DNA from: Actinomycetota bacterium
GTDB taxonomy: Bacteria > Actinomycetota > Acidimicrobiia > Acidimicrobiales > Ilumatobacteraceae
Direction of reading: 5' to 3'
NCBI GenBank assembly: GCA_963169665.1
Contig: CAUJET010000205.1
Span: 1 to 64,000, forward strand
Length of the DNA stretch: 64,000 bases
The position numbers and the translations under genes are program-made. Positions 7,451 to 17,347 of the stretch are shown here, piece after piece. Every line of letters begins with the position of its first letter. Position 1 is the stretch's first letter. The notes under the pieces are model-generated. The model saw only the letters and a program-made list of their open reading frames with translations. It was not told where the DNA came from and searched no databases.

Positions 7451-8605
7451 ATGTCGACACCGAATCTCATCGCCGACGACGCGGGCCTCCGAGTGGGTCG
7501 CCCCGTCGCCCCCTCGCCGGTCGACACCGACCGACCTGCGAATCGACGGACCCGTCCCGAGTCCCACGACCACCGGGTCGCCCGGCTCGAACAGTTCGAT
7601 TCGGTCGACCGAACGGCCGGTCGGGCTCGAGCGATGCGGCGGCCGGTCGCGCCGGCACCGACTGCGGTGCTCGCGACGCTCGGCCGACTCTGTCTGCTGA
7701 CCGCGGCCGTCCTCCCGGCGTTCGCCGCGTCGGTCACCGAGCGCGCCGACGTCGCGGCCGTGTCGACGGCAGCGGCCGTGGCGATCGTGATCGGCGCACT
7801 CCGGTGGGCGCCCTCGATCGACGGCGACGGCGCACGTCCGGTGGCAGGTGCAGCGCTGCTGCTGCTCGGCGCCGTGGCGCTCGAACTGTTCGTCCTGGCG
7901 TGGGGGCACCCGGGGTGGACATCGGCACTGCTCGGCCCGATCGCGACCGTCGCGATCGTCGCCGGCTATCTCGCCGCGTTCGGGTTCCGGTCGGCCTTCC
8001 TGCTGCGGCGGCTCGGGCTGTTGAGCCTCCTGCTGTGGACCCCGGTCGCGATCGCGGCCGAACGGGTGGTCCGCTCGTCGATCGATCCGCTGAGCGACCT
8101 GATCTACCGCCGCCTCGCGTCCATCGACGTCGTCGGCGTGTCCGATCGGCCGTGGCGGGTGTTCACCGCGATGACCGACCGGGCGCCGATCATCACGATC
8201 GCGGCGGTGGTGATCGGCACGGCGATGTCGCGACGCCGGTTGACCGCTCGTGGCTCGATGGAGATGGCGGTGGCGATCGCGCTCGCGATGGTCGTGCACC
8301 ACGCGACCGTGCTCACCAGCCCGATCGAACGGTACGAACGCTCGTGGTGGGTCGACCTCGTGACCGGGCCGGGCTACGAACTCGCGCTGGGCGGGCTCGC
8401 TGCCGTCGGTGCTGCGGCGGTCGCTCGACGCTCGGCATCTCGCGAGGGACGGGCGCAGAACCCGAGCGTCACCGCAGCCCGTGACCGCGACCCGGTGTTG
8501 TTCGCCGTCCTCGCTGCCGACGACGCGCCGATGTCGGTGCGTGCAGCGATCGTCGTCGTGCCGCTCGCGCTGCTCGTGGCCCTGGTGTTCCGGACGGTGG
8601 TGTGA
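7451..8605 (+). CDS. Hypothetical multi-pass membrane protein of the polysaccharide locus
   Basis: 384 residues from the ATG at 7451; the start is uncertain because no clear ribosome site is seen, and ATG 7634, just before the first membrane helix, is an alternative. The first 70 residues are polar and Arg-rich, followed by about seven hydrophobic segments and a short polar C-terminus. I recognise no family. Its stop codon overlaps the ATG of the large glycosyltransferase fusion (TGATG), so the two are probably co-translated. A role as partner or export component in making the same polymer is inferred from position only. Confidence 0.7.
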   Translation: MSTPNLIADDAGLRVGRPVAPSPVDTDRPANRRTRPESHDHRVARLEQFDSVDRTAGRARAMRRPVAPAPTAVLATLGRLCLLTAAVLPAFAASVTERADVAAVSTAAAVAIVIGALRWAPSIDGDGARPVAGAALLLLGAVALELFVLAWGHPGWTSALLGPIATVAIVAGYLAAFGFRSAFLLRRLGLLSLLLWTPVAIAAERVVRSSIDPLSDLIYRRLASIDVVGVSDRPWRVFTAMTDRAPIITIAAVVIGTAMSRRRLTARGSMEMAVAIALAMVVHHATVLTSPIERYERSWWVDLVTGPGYELALGGLAAVGAAAVARRSASREGRAQNPSVTAARDRDPVLFAVLAADDAPMSVRAAIVVVPLALLVALVFRTVV

Positions 8606-11600
8606 TGACCGTGCTCGACCCCACCCCGCAGCGCAGTCCTGGAGGCCCCGTCGTCTCGGCCTCGACCGATGCCGTCGTCGACGCGCTGATCGACCTCCCG
8701 CTCGCCCCACCAGATGCGACGTACAACCTCCCGCCGGACGACACCGAGATGTGGTCGTACACCGAAGGCCGGGGCGGGCTGTTCCTCGTCTTCTCCGCGT
8801 TCAGCAAGATGTGCCTCGGCATCGCGCTCGGCTTCCTGTCGGTGCAGGGGCAGTGGCTGCTGATGCTCATGCCCTTCGCGGTGATGGTGGTGCTCGGGTC
8901 GATCATCTCGTTGGTGTGGGCCACGCAGGTGCGCCCCTTCGACCGTGCCGCCCATGATCGTGCAGTGCGACGCGGACCTCGGTCGCCGGGATCGGTCGAC
9001 GTGTTCATCACCACCTGCGGCGAGGACTCGTTCGTGATCGAGCACACCCTCTGGCGGGCGATGATGCTCGACCATCCCGACGTGCGCGTGTACGTGCTCG
9101 ACGACAAGGGCAGCGACGAGATCCGCCGCTATGCGGAGATCTGGGGCGCCACGTACTTCCACCGGCCCAACCGCGGATGGATGAAGAAGGCCGGCAACCT
9201 GCACCACGCGTACCAGCGCTCCGACGGCGACTACATCGTGGTGCTCGACGCGGATTTCGCAGTGCGCCCCGACTTCCTGCAGCACACGCTGCCGTACTTC
9301 GACGACCCGACGATCGGCATCCTGCAGACACCGCAGTTCTTCCGCGTGTCGCGCACCAACTGGGTCGAGCGCGGCGCCGCCGCGCAGCAGGAGCAGTTCT
9401 ACCGGATCGGCATGCGCGCCCGCGATCGACGCGGCGGCGCGATCTGCGTCGGCACCAACGCGGTGTATCGGCGTTCGGCGCTCGACGAGCGCGGCGGCAT
9501 GGCGCTGCTCGAGCACTCCGAGGACCTGTTCACCGGCATGAAGGTCATCGACGCCGGCTACCGCGTGACGTACCTGCCGGTCGTGCTCGCCGCAGGTTCG
9601 GCGCCCACCACCACCCAGGCGCTCGCATCGCAGCAGTACCGATGGGCGCGCGGCAACTTCGCCCTGTCGAGCACGCCCATGTTCAAGCGACTGCGGCTGT
9701 CGCCGATGCAGCGGCTGTCGATCTGGGACGGGTGGATCTTCTACATCACGAGTGCACTGAGCCCGGTGGTAGCGGTGCTGGTGCCGCTGCTCACCCTCGC
9801 CGAGGCACCGGAGGCGATCTCGTTCGCACCGGCGCTGTGGCTCGTGCCGTCACTGGTGACCGAATTCGTCCTGCAGCCGCGCTGGCTGATCCTGAGCGAC
9901 GGTCGCGCCTCTCGCCGGGTCGGTCTCATCTCCCAGATCGCCCACCTCGACGCGCTCCGCGATCACCTCACGGACCGCGAGCAGGAGTGGATCCCCACCG
10001 GTGGCATCCAGGCGGGAAAGCACCGACAGGCGACCGACCGCATCCCCGACCTCATCTCGGCGGGTGGGCTGTGCGGCTTCCTCGGCACGCTCGCCCTCGT
10101 GGGCATGCGCCTCGCCGACGGCTACCCGCTGGTCGACCTGGCACCGGTGGTCGTGCTCGCCGCGATCGCGCTGCCGACCGCGCTCGCCGTGACTCGCCGA
10201 CCCGACCGTCGACGGCTGGAACGCCCGCTCAGCGTGGAGCGCGATCAACTCCTCGACACGGTGCGGGCGCTGTCGATCATTCGGGTGCTGTTCTGGCACG
10301 CGCTCGGCTTCTGGTGGATCTCGTGGACCTTCGCTGCGATGCCCGCCGTGTTCTACGTCTCCGGCGCCGTGTTCGCGAAGAGCGTGTCGCGCTCGACGCC
10401 GTGGCAGGTCGTGCGCAGCCGCCTGCGACGGTTGCTGCCGCCGTACGCGATGTTCGTCGCGATCGGGCTCGGCGCGGTGCTGGTCGCCGATCCGTCCGGG
10501 TTCCGGTCGAACCTCGACGACGTCGCCACCTGGATCGTGCCCTACCGCAGCCCCGCGCAACTCCCGTGGGAGGACGGCTGGCTGTCGACGCCCCTGTGGT
10601 TCCTCCGGGCGCTCATCCTCGTGCTGCTGATCGTGCCGGTGGCGGCCAAGCTCGCGCCACGGGCATCGCGCGGCGTGTGGGCAGCGATGTGGGTCGCGTC
10701 GTTGATCGGCGTCGACGTGGCGCTCGCCCAGCAGTCGACCGAGCTCGGGACGGCCATGTTTCGGGGAGTGGGCGACCTCGTGTGCTTCGGCGGCTTCTTC
10801 GCCGTCGGTGCCGCAGTGCACCACAAGCGGTGGGAGATCGCCCGCATCGAACGCGTGCAGTTGCTCGTGGCGTGCGTGGCGGTGACGGCGTTCGCGACCT
10901 GGGTCGTGCCGCCGGCCGACATGGTGGTGAACAACTCGAACGTGTCGATGGCATTGGTGGGCATGTGTTGGTTGCTCGTCATCGGGCTGTTCGAGGAGCC
11001 GCTGCGCCACTTCGGTTCGATCGCTGCGGTGAGCCGGGTGTTGCGCTGGGTGACCGATCGGTCGATGACCGTCTACCTGTGGCACACGCTCGCGATCTGC
11101 GTCGCGTACGCGCTCGTCGGACCGCCGACCGGCCTGACGGGCTCACTGATCTTCAGTGCGGTGTTCGTCGCGCTGCTCATGGCACTCGTGACCGCAGTGC
11201 ACCCGTTCGAATCGATCGGGACGCGTCGTCCTCGAACGACCGCCGCTGCGCTCGACGGTCGACGGTCGATGCGGATGCGCAGTGCCGTGCTGCTGGCGCC
11301 GTGGCTGGTGGTGTTCGCGGTGACGACGTCGCAGCCGTCGCTGTTCCCGACCGCGCTCGACGTCCTCGGGCCGCCGGCGCCGTCGGCACGGCCCGCCGTC
11401 GGCACCGCGACGCTGGCCGCTGCGACCGCGGACACGCGTGATCCGACGGGGCCGACACCGACGACCGACGCGGCTGACATGGACGCTGCCGACATGGACA
11501 CCGCCGACATGGGCGCCGCCGACGCCTGGCTGCTCGCTCACGATGTGCCGACGGCGGTGGTGTACACCCTCGACGGCGCCTCGGGCACGTCGCACGTCGA

Positions 11601-12450
11601 GGTGCACGGCGACGCGTCCGTGCTCTCGGGCGCCGAACGGTTCGAGGTGCTGAGCATCACCAAGACGATGATCGCCGCGGTCGCACTCCAGCTCGTCGAC
11701 GACGGGGTGCTCACGCTCGACGAGCCGCTGTCACCGATCGACGGCCTCCCTGTCGAGCTCACCTCGGGCGAGACGCTCCGCAGACTGTTGGCCCATGCGA
11801 GCGGCCTCGCCGACTACCGGCTCGCGCCCAGCTACGACTCGCAGGCCGTGATCTCGCCCCTCGACGCGGTGAACAGTGCTTGGCCCGTGAGCGATCCGAC
11901 CGACTCGACGGCCGACTACGCGGCCACCAACTACTTCGTCGTCGGTCTGCTCATCGAACAGGTGACCGGCGACCCGTTGGCCACCGTGCTCGCCGAGCGG
12001 CTGTTCGAGCCGCTCGGGCTCGACGACACGGAACTCGTCGACAACACACGTGACGGATTCGTCGGATATGCGAGCGGTGGCGTGGTGTCGACCCTCGACG
12101 ATCTGGTGCGTTGGTACGACGCGCTGCTCCGTCGCCGGGTGGTGCTCTCGCCCGCGATGACCGAACAGATGATCTGGGGCGGTCGGCCGTTCGGGCCCAA
12201 CGGGGGCCTGGGTGCCTGGCGTCTCTGCCCGTGCGGCGATCCCACCGACGAGGCCCCCACGCCGTACGCGTACGTGTTCCACGACGGTGGCGACACCCGC
12301 CTGCTGTATCTCCCCGATCGTGACCAGGTGGTGGCCGTGCGCTTCGACGTCCCGTTCTACGGACCGGGCCGGATCGCCGACGATCTCGACGGCTTCCTCT
12401 ACCCGGCCCTCGACGAGTTCGATGTGGTGGCCACACCTGGTGCTGGATGA
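8605..12450 (+). CDS. Fusion of processive GT2 glycosyltransferase, acyltransferase-3 and class C beta-lactamase-like serine hydrolase
   Basis: 1281 residues with three catalytic units. Residues 40-470: a GT2 enzyme of the cellulose-synthase type with flanking membrane helices, nucleotide-binding DDK (166-168), DAD (215-217), TPQ (242-244) and QQYRW (343-347), which marks processive polymerases. Residues 545-880: an acyltransferase-3 (OafA-like) membrane domain with the active-site His in FWHALG (about 565). Residues 960-1281, after a linker with ADMDAADM repeats: an extracytoplasmic serine hydrolase with S1017-I-T-K1020 and an H-D-G-G motif at 1226. The usual YxN is YAATN here (1105-1109). 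Together these could polymerise a glycan, acylate it and cleave ester or peptide bonds outside. The exact polymer is unknown. Confidence 0.87.
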   Translation: MTVLDPTPQRSPGGPVVSASTDAVVDALIDLPLAPPDATYNLPPDDTEMWSYTEGRGGLFLVFSAFSKMCLGIALGFLSVQGQWLLMLMPFAVMVVLGSIISLVWATQVRPFDRAAHDRAVRRGPRSPGSVDVFITTCGEDSFVIEHTLWRAMMLDHPDVRVYVLDDKGSDEIRRYAEIWGATYFHRPNRGWMKKAGNLHHAYQRSDGDYIVVLDADFAVRPDFLQHTLPYFDDPTIGILQTPQFFRVSRTNWVERGAAAQQEQFYRIGMRARDRRGGAICVGTNAVYRRSALDERGGMALLEHSEDLFTGMKVIDAGYRVTYLPVVLAAGSAPTTTQALASQQYRWARGNFALSSTPMFKRLRLSPMQRLSIWDGWIFYITSALSPVVAVLVPLLTLAEAPEAISFAPALWLVPSLVTEFVLQPRWLILSDGRASRRVGLISQIAHLDALRDHLTDREQEWIPTGGIQAGKHRQATDRIPDLISAGGLCGFLGTLALVGMRLADGYPLVDLAPVVVLAAIALPTALAVTRRPDRRRLERPLSVERDQLLDTVRALSIIRVLFWHALGFWWISWTFAAMPAVFYVSGAVFAKSVSRSTPWQVVRSRLRRLLPPYAMFVAIGLGAVLVADPSGFRSNLDDVATWIVPYRSPAQLPWEDGWLSTPLWFLRALILVLLIVPVAAKLAPRASRGVWAAMWVASLIGVDVALAQQSTELGTAMFRGVGDLVCFGGFFAVGAAVHHKRWEIARIERVQLLVACVAVTAFATWVVPPADMVVNNSNVSMALVGMCWLLVIGLFEEPLRHFGSIAAVSRVLRWVTDRSMTVYLWHTLAICVAYALVGPPTGLTGSLIFSAVFVALLMALVTAVHPFESIGTRRPRTTAAALDGRRSMRMRSAVLLAPWLVVFAVTTSQPSLFPTALDVLGPPAPSARPAVGTATLAAATADTRDPTGPTPTTDAADMDAADMDTADMGAADAWLLAHDVPTAVVYTLDGASGTSHVEVHGDASVLSGAERFEVLSITKTMIAAVALQLVDDGVLTLDEPLSPIDGLPVELTSGETLRRLLAHASGLADYRLAPSYDSQAVISPLDAVNSAWPVSDPTDSTADYAATNYFVVGLLIEQVTGDPLATVLAERLFEPLGLDDTELVDNTRDGFVGYASGGVVSTLDDLVRWYDALLRRRVVLSPAMTEQMIWGGRPFGPNGGLGAWRLCPCGDPTDEAPTPYAYVFHDGGDTRLLYLPDRDQVVAVRFDVPFYGPGRIADDLDGFLYPALDEFDVVATPGAG

Positions 12451-12457
12451 GCCGGCG

Positions 12458-13464
12458 ATGAGGCTCGGTCGGTCCCGTTCCCCGCGAGTGCGCACCATCG
12501 GCCCGTCCGGGGCGGTGATCGTGATCGTCGGAGTCGCGGCATCGACGGTGCTCGTCACGTTCGGCCGAGGCGGCGGCACCGGCGCGCCGGCGACGGCTGC
12601 CGCTCCCGATGCCCAGCGTCCGGTCTCGACGACGTCGGTCACGTCGGTCACGTCGACCACGTCGACCACGTCGACCACGTCGGTCACGTCGACCACGTCG
12701 GTCACGTCGACCACGTCGACCACGTCGACCACGGTGTCCCCACCGGTGCTCGTGTGGGCAGACGAGTTCGACGGCGCCGCCGACCAGGTTCCCGATCCCG
12801 CGCGGTGGCGGTTCGAGATCGGCGGTCACGGATGGGGCAATGCCCAGCTCGAGTTCACCGACGATGCCCATGCGCGACTCGACGGTCACGGTCACCTGGC
12901 GATCACGAGTGAGCCGGTGTTCGGCGCTGGTCTCGAGTGCTGGTACGGGCCCTGCCGCTTCGTGTCGTCGCGGCTCACCACCGACGGCCTGTTCGCGCAG
13001 CAGTACGGTCGGATCGAGGTGCGGGCGTCGCTGCCACGTGGCGATGCGACCTGGCCGGCATTCTGGATGCTGGGCGTCGACCGCGCCGAGATCGGCTGGC
13101 CGGCGAGCGGTGAGATCGACGTGCTCGAACACGTCGGCCGTCGCGGTGACGAGGTGTACGGGGCCTTGCACGGTCCTGGCTACTCCGGTGGCGACGCGGT
13201 CGTGGGCAGCACGATCGTGACGACGTCACCTCGTTCCACGTCTCTGCCGTCGAGTGGACCGCCGACGCCATCGAGTGGTCGGTCGACGGGCACCCCTCTC
13301 ACCGGGTCGAGCGCGGGGACGTGCCGTCATGGCCCTTCGACCGGCCGTTCCACCTCGTCGTGAACCTCGCGATCGGCGGGACGCTCGGCGGCGATCCGAC
13401 CGAAGCGGACCTGCAGCCTCACTCGTTCGTGATCGATCACATCCGCGTCTACGACCTCGACTGA
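12458..13464 (+). pseudogene. GH16 family beta-glucanase, broken by a one-base frameshift
   Basis: From the ATG at 12458 the product has a membrane anchor or signal (about residues 15-32), a Thr/Ser/Val linker made of 9-bp repeats and a GH16 domain with the catalytic signature GEIDVLEH (E-x-D-x-x-E, from base 13112). Near 13218 the reading frame shifts. The next 81 codons (13219-13464, ending YDLD) continue the GH16 fold perfectly in the adjacent frame, as if one C had been lost from ATCGTCGACGAC. The unshifted frame runs on into unrelated sequence. Either the gene is newly inactivated or this is a sequencing error. GH16 enzymes cut beta-1,3(4)-glucans or similar polymers, fitting a role beside the polymerase upstream. 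Confidence 0.85.
12632..12730 (+). repeat. Eleven 9-bp tandem repeats coding a Thr/Ser/Val linker in the GH16 gene
   Basis: Eleven units of ACGTCGRYC (ACGTCGGTC or ACGTCGACC) encode T-S-V and T-S-T triplets between the membrane anchor and the catalytic domain. The near-identity of the units indicates recent slippage, and length variation between strains is likely. Confidence 0.85.
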
Positions 13465-13626
13465 TCGTCGCGTCCGTCGCTCTCTCAAGGTTCTGTCATC
13501 ACGTCGACCTCGCGTGGGCGCAGTGTCAACGTTCGTGCAAGGTCACGGCTGCGGCGTCCGTGAACGCGGACGGTCGACGAGTGGACACCTCGATCGGGTG
13601 TCGCGCACGGACGCGAGGTTCAGGTC
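13465..13626. other. Intergenic region before the subtilase lipoprotein
   Basis: 162 bp containing no credible gene. The GAGG 10-14 nt before the ATG at 13627 may serve as ribosome-binding site. No clear promoter or terminator is seen. Confidence 0.4.
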
Positions 13627-16600
13627 ATGACAGGCGAGGCGGGCGGAACGACGGGCAGGCGGCGGGTCGCGGCACTGGTCGGAGCGCTCGCGCTCGTGCT
13701 GGGGGCCTGCGGGGGTGACGACGCCGCGCCCGCGGCGACCGAGGCGTCGACACCGACGACCGGCCCGGAACCCGAGCTCGCGACCGCGCCGACGACGTGG
13801 GACGACGGCTACGACCACGTGGTGGTGCTGACCGAGAACGCCGTCACGGGCGGTGCCGACGACGAGGTGCAGGAGCCGGTCCTCGACGAACCGAGCTCGG
13901 CCGACGAAGCCGAACGGGTCGACGCCGAGGCACCGACGGCAACCTCGACGACCGAGCCCGCGACCACCGCCCCTCACGATGCTGCGCCTCACGACGCGGT
14001 ACCGCACACGACCTCGATGCCCGAGGTGGCCGACCCGGGTGCGCCGATCGCGTCGCGGCCGGGCAACACCCTGCCCGTGAGCACGGTCGCCCCCGGCACC
14101 GTCTCGGCCACGGCCACGGCCATGACGACGACCACGACGACATCGGCGTCGGCGTCGGCGCCGCACAGCGAGGTCGCGAGCCTGGCCCCGGTGCCCGGCC
14201 ATGCCGAGGGTGGGCTCGGTTCGATCGAGTCGCTCCGGTCGGGCAGCGGCACGGGGGAGCGCGACGTGCTCGTCGTGCGTGCCGACGGCACGAGCGAACA
14301 CGTGATGATCCCCGACGGCTCGCTGCGGACCACGCTGGTGCGCACCCAGGCCGAGTCGGACCTGCTCGCGATGTTCGCCGATCAGCCCCTCGCCGTGCTC
14401 GTGCAGGACGTCGACGGTGTGGCCGGTGCGCCCGGCCGTCGCTATGTACTGATCCCCGGTCAGCTGATCGAGGTGGCGGGCCAGACCCTCGCCACGACGA
14501 CCACGTCTGCGCCACGCGAGCCGTCGACGGAACCGACCGTTCCCGTGGTGATCGAGCCGACCGAACCTGTGGCCGAACCCGTCGAGGAGACCACCACCAC
14601 GACCGAACCCGAGGCCGACGAGCCCGAGCGCGCCGGCCCCCCATCGGCCGCGCCGACCGACGAGGAGATCCTCGACGTGATCCTCGACCTGCCCGGCGTG
14701 ATGTCGGCCGAGATCGTCGCTCCCGGCGTGATCGCCGTCGTCACGAGCGGCGACCGTGACGACCTGCGGCGGGTGCCCGGTGTGGTGTCGGTGGAGGACG
14801 ACACCCTGTTCGACCTCGCCGACGACCCCGACCAGGGCAAGCAGTGGATGCTCGAGAACACCGGCTCCAGCGCGCAGGCCGGCGGGTGGTCGGGCACGCC
14901 CGGCGCCGACGCGAACGTGGAAGCAGCGTGGACCGTCACCCAGGGGTCGGGCGTGGTGGTCGCCGTCGTCGACAGCGGCGTCGACATCGATCACCCAGAC
15001 CTCGCCGCGAACATCTGGGTGAACCCTCGCGAGACGTGCGGCAACGGTGCCGACGACGACCGCAACGGCTTCGTCGACGACTGCCGCGGCTGGGACTTCG
15101 GCGCCAACGACAACGACCCGCGACCCCAGAGCGGCACCGCCAGCGCGGCCCACGGCACACACGTGGCAGGCATCATCGGCGCCGCCCGCAACGGCACCGG
15201 CGTGGTGGGCATCGCACCGCAGACCAAGCTCATGGCGCTCAAGGTCGCGACGCCCGACGGGCAGCTGAGCACCTCGGCGATCTACTCGGCAATCGTGTAC
15301 GCCGCCGACAACGGGGCGAAGGTGATCAACCTCAGCCTCGGCACGAGCCCGGGTACCCCGCGCAGCGGTGTGACGACGATGGAGCAGGCCATCGCCTACG
15401 CCGGCACGCGTGGGGTGACGGTGATCGCCGCGTCGGGCAACAACGGTGTCGACATCAGCAACCAGGCCGTGTACCCGGCGAACTTCTCCCTCTCGTACTC
15501 GCACGTCGTGACCGTGGGCGCGTCGACCAACACCGACGTGCGGGCCAGCTTCTCCAACTACGGCACGCCGCTCACCCTGGTCGCGCCCGGCTTCTTCATG
15601 TGGTCGACCATCCCCGGCTCCTGGGGCTGGATGTCGGGCACGTCGATGGCGACACCCGCCGTCGCCGGTGCCGTCGCCGACCTCCTCGCGACCGGCCAGG
15701 TGACCTCGCCGGCCGACGTGCGCGCACGCCTCGTGGAACGCGCCGACACCACGAGCGCGGGCCCGCGCCTCGACGTCGGGTCGCTCGTCGGCGTCGGTCT
15801 GGCGCCGACCGTGTCGGTGAGCTACGGCGGTGTCGATCGACTGGTCGCCGATCAGCCCGGCCGCCTCGTGGTCGACGTGCGTGCACAGAACCTGCCGCCC
15901 GACGTGAGCCGTGCCCGGGTGAGCCTCGCCGCCAACGTGCAGGGTCAGGTCTACGCGATCGCCGACCTCCCCGCATCGTTCACCACGTCAGGCGGTCTGC
16001 CGATCTCGCTCGTCACCGACGACGGCGGCTCGTTCAGCGCCCTCAGCATCGGCGACACCGCAGCGCTCGCGAGCACCGGGTGGAGCGTCGCTGCCGACCT
16101 CGAACTCCCCGCCGGTGAGTACGCCGTCGTGACCGAACTGCTCGATGGCAGCGGCGCCGCAGTCGGTGGCGCCAACGTCGCCTACCTCTCCGTCTCGGAC
16201 ACCCCGGCCGGTGGTGACGGCTCGGTCACCACCACCGTGGTGCCCTCGAACCCGATCACCACGTCACCCGTGACCACCAGCCCGGGCAACGGTGGTGGCA
16301 CGGGCGGCACGACCACCACCACGCCGGCACCCGGCACGACCACACCGGTCGGTGGCGGCAGCGGTGGCACCGGTGGCTCGAACAGCACTCTGCCGCACGT
16401 GTCGACGACGTTGCCGGCCGGCGGCACCGGCGGGGGCGTCGGCAGCCCCACCGTCACGACCCAACCGATGAACGAGACGACCGTGCCCACCGGCGTCACG
16501 ACGCCGCCGGCGCCAGGCACCACGACGCCGCAGGCGCCCAGCACGCCCACGACCGCACCGGCCGCGCCCGGGACGACCAGCCCGGGCTCGCCGGCCACGA

Positions 16601-17310
16601 CGGCACCGATCTCGCCCACCACACCCACCACGACGCCGATACCGGCGCCCGACACCTCGGGACAGTGGCGGCTCGACTCGATGGACCCGCGGGTGGGTCC
16701 GATCTCGGGGGGCACGACCATCGTGCTCGCCGGGCGGTTCCCGACCACGGTGCCGGTCTACGTGTGGTTCGGCGACGCGATCGTCCAGGCGCAGTCCAGC
16801 GGGACGAGCATCTCGGTGGTGTCGCCGCCGGTCGCCTCGCCGGGGGCGGTCGACGTGTCGGTGAAGTTCCGCACGACCACGAACCACACGCTCACCCTGG
16901 TCTCGGCCTACACCTACGTGGCCCCGTCGTCCGGCGGTGGCGGTGCGGGTGGTGGCGGCTCGACCGCGACGACCACGCCCGCCACGACCCCGGCGACCAA
17001 CCCGGTCTCCCCGCCGGCCACGACCGTTCCGTCGGGCCCCGGCACGGGTGGCGGCTCGGGTGGCGGCACCGCGACCACGGCACCGGCGGTGCCGATCACC
17101 ACGAATCCTCCGACGCCGACCACCTCGCCGACGGCACCGACCCCGACGTCTCCGACCGCGACGACGGCGCCGACCCCCGGCGCTCCCCCGGTGCTCGGCA
17201 ACCTCCGGCTCACGAGCCGGCCGACGACCGGTGCGCTGTCACGCCTGAGCGCTGCTGCGTGGCCGGCGAGCGGCTGTCGCAGCACCACGTGCCCGGCCAC
17301 CGGACTCTGA
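13627..17310 (+). CDS. Large subtilisin-like (S8) protease lipoprotein with Thr/Pro-rich linkers and an IPT domain
   Basis: 1227 residues. A signal peptide ends in lipobox LGAC (Cys28), then a long Thr/Pro/Ala-rich region to about residue 340 and an inhibitor-like prosegment (about 345-395). The S8 domain has Asp449 in VVDSGVD, His509 in HGTHVAG and Ser673 in SGTSMATP. A beta-rich domain follows (about 720-860), then low-complexity T/G/P linkers, an IPT/TIG-like domain (about 1015-1100), another linker and a short C-terminus with two Cys. Full catalytic triad, surface-exposed, lipid-anchored. It may process envelope or extracellular proteins; its target is unknown. Confidence 0.92.
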   Translation: MTGEAGGTTGRRRVAALVGALALVLGACGGDDAAPAATEASTPTTGPEPELATAPTTWDDGYDHVVVLTENAVTGGADDEVQEPVLDEPSSADEAERVDAEAPTATSTTEPATTAPHDAAPHDAVPHTTSMPEVADPGAPIASRPGNTLPVSTVAPGTVSATATAMTTTTTTSASASAPHSEVASLAPVPGHAEGGLGSIESLRSGSGTGERDVLVVRADGTSEHVMIPDGSLRTTLVRTQAESDLLAMFADQPLAVLVQDVDGVAGAPGRRYVLIPGQLIEVAGQTLATTTTSAPREPSTEPTVPVVIEPTEPVAEPVEETTTTTEPEADEPERAGPPSAAPTDEEILDVILDLPGVMSAEIVAPGVIAVVTSGDRDDLRRVPGVVSVEDDTLFDLADDPDQGKQWMLENTGSSAQAGGWSGTPGADANVEAAWTVTQGSGVVVAVVDSGVDIDHPDLAANIWVNPRETCGNGADDDRNGFVDDCRGWDFGANDNDPRPQSGTASAAHGTHVAGIIGAARNGTGVVGIAPQTKLMALKVATPDGQLSTSAIYSAIVYAADNGAKVINLSLGTSPGTPRSGVTTMEQAIAYAGTRGVTVIAASGNNGVDISNQAVYPANFSLSYSHVVTVGASTNTDVRASFSNYGTPLTLVAPGFFMWSTIPGSWGWMSGTSMATPAVAGAVADLLATGQVTSPADVRARLVERADTTSAGPRLDVGSLVGVGLAPTVSVSYGGVDRLVADQPGRLVVDVRAQNLPPDVSRARVSLAANVQGQVYAIADLPASFTTSGGLPISLVTDDGGSFSALSIGDTAALASTGWSVAADLELPAGEYAVVTELLDGSGAAVGGANVAYLSVSDTPAGGDGSVTTTVVPSNPITTSPVTTSPGNGGGTGGTTTTTPAPGTTTPVGGGSGGTGGSNSTLPHVSTTLPAGGTGGGVGSPTVTTQPMNETTVPTGVTTPPAPGTTTPQAPSTPTTAPAAPGTTSPGSPATTAPISPTTPTTTPIPAPDTSGQWRLDSMDPRVGPISGGTTIVLAGRFPTTVPVYVWFGDAIVQAQSSGTSISVVSPPVASPGAVDVSVKFRTTTNHTLTLVSAYTYVAPSSGGGGAGGGGSTATTTPATTPATNPVSPPATTVPSGPGTGGGSGGGTATTAPAVPITTNPPTPTTSPTAPTPTSPTATTAPTPGAPPVLGNLRLTSRPTTGALSRLSAAAWPASGCRSTTCPATGL

Positions 17311-17347
17311 TCAGGAGCGACCCGACCGGAACCAAGACGCACCCGGA

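Noticed and set aside
5807..7737. Minus-strand open frames of 398 and 592 codons over the ABC permease, PAP2 and membrane protein genes
   Set aside because: Low-complexity Arg/His/Gln composition and no motif; shadows of the plus-strand genes.
9177..11441. Second plus-strand frame of 754 codons within the GT2 fusion
   Set aside because: Arg-rich shadow frame; the other frame has all GT2, acyltransferase and hydrolase motifs.
13543..15504. Minus-strand frame of 653 codons over the subtilase lipoprotein
   Set aside because: Composition of an antisense frame (Gly/Arg/His/Val); the subtilase triad is on the plus strand.
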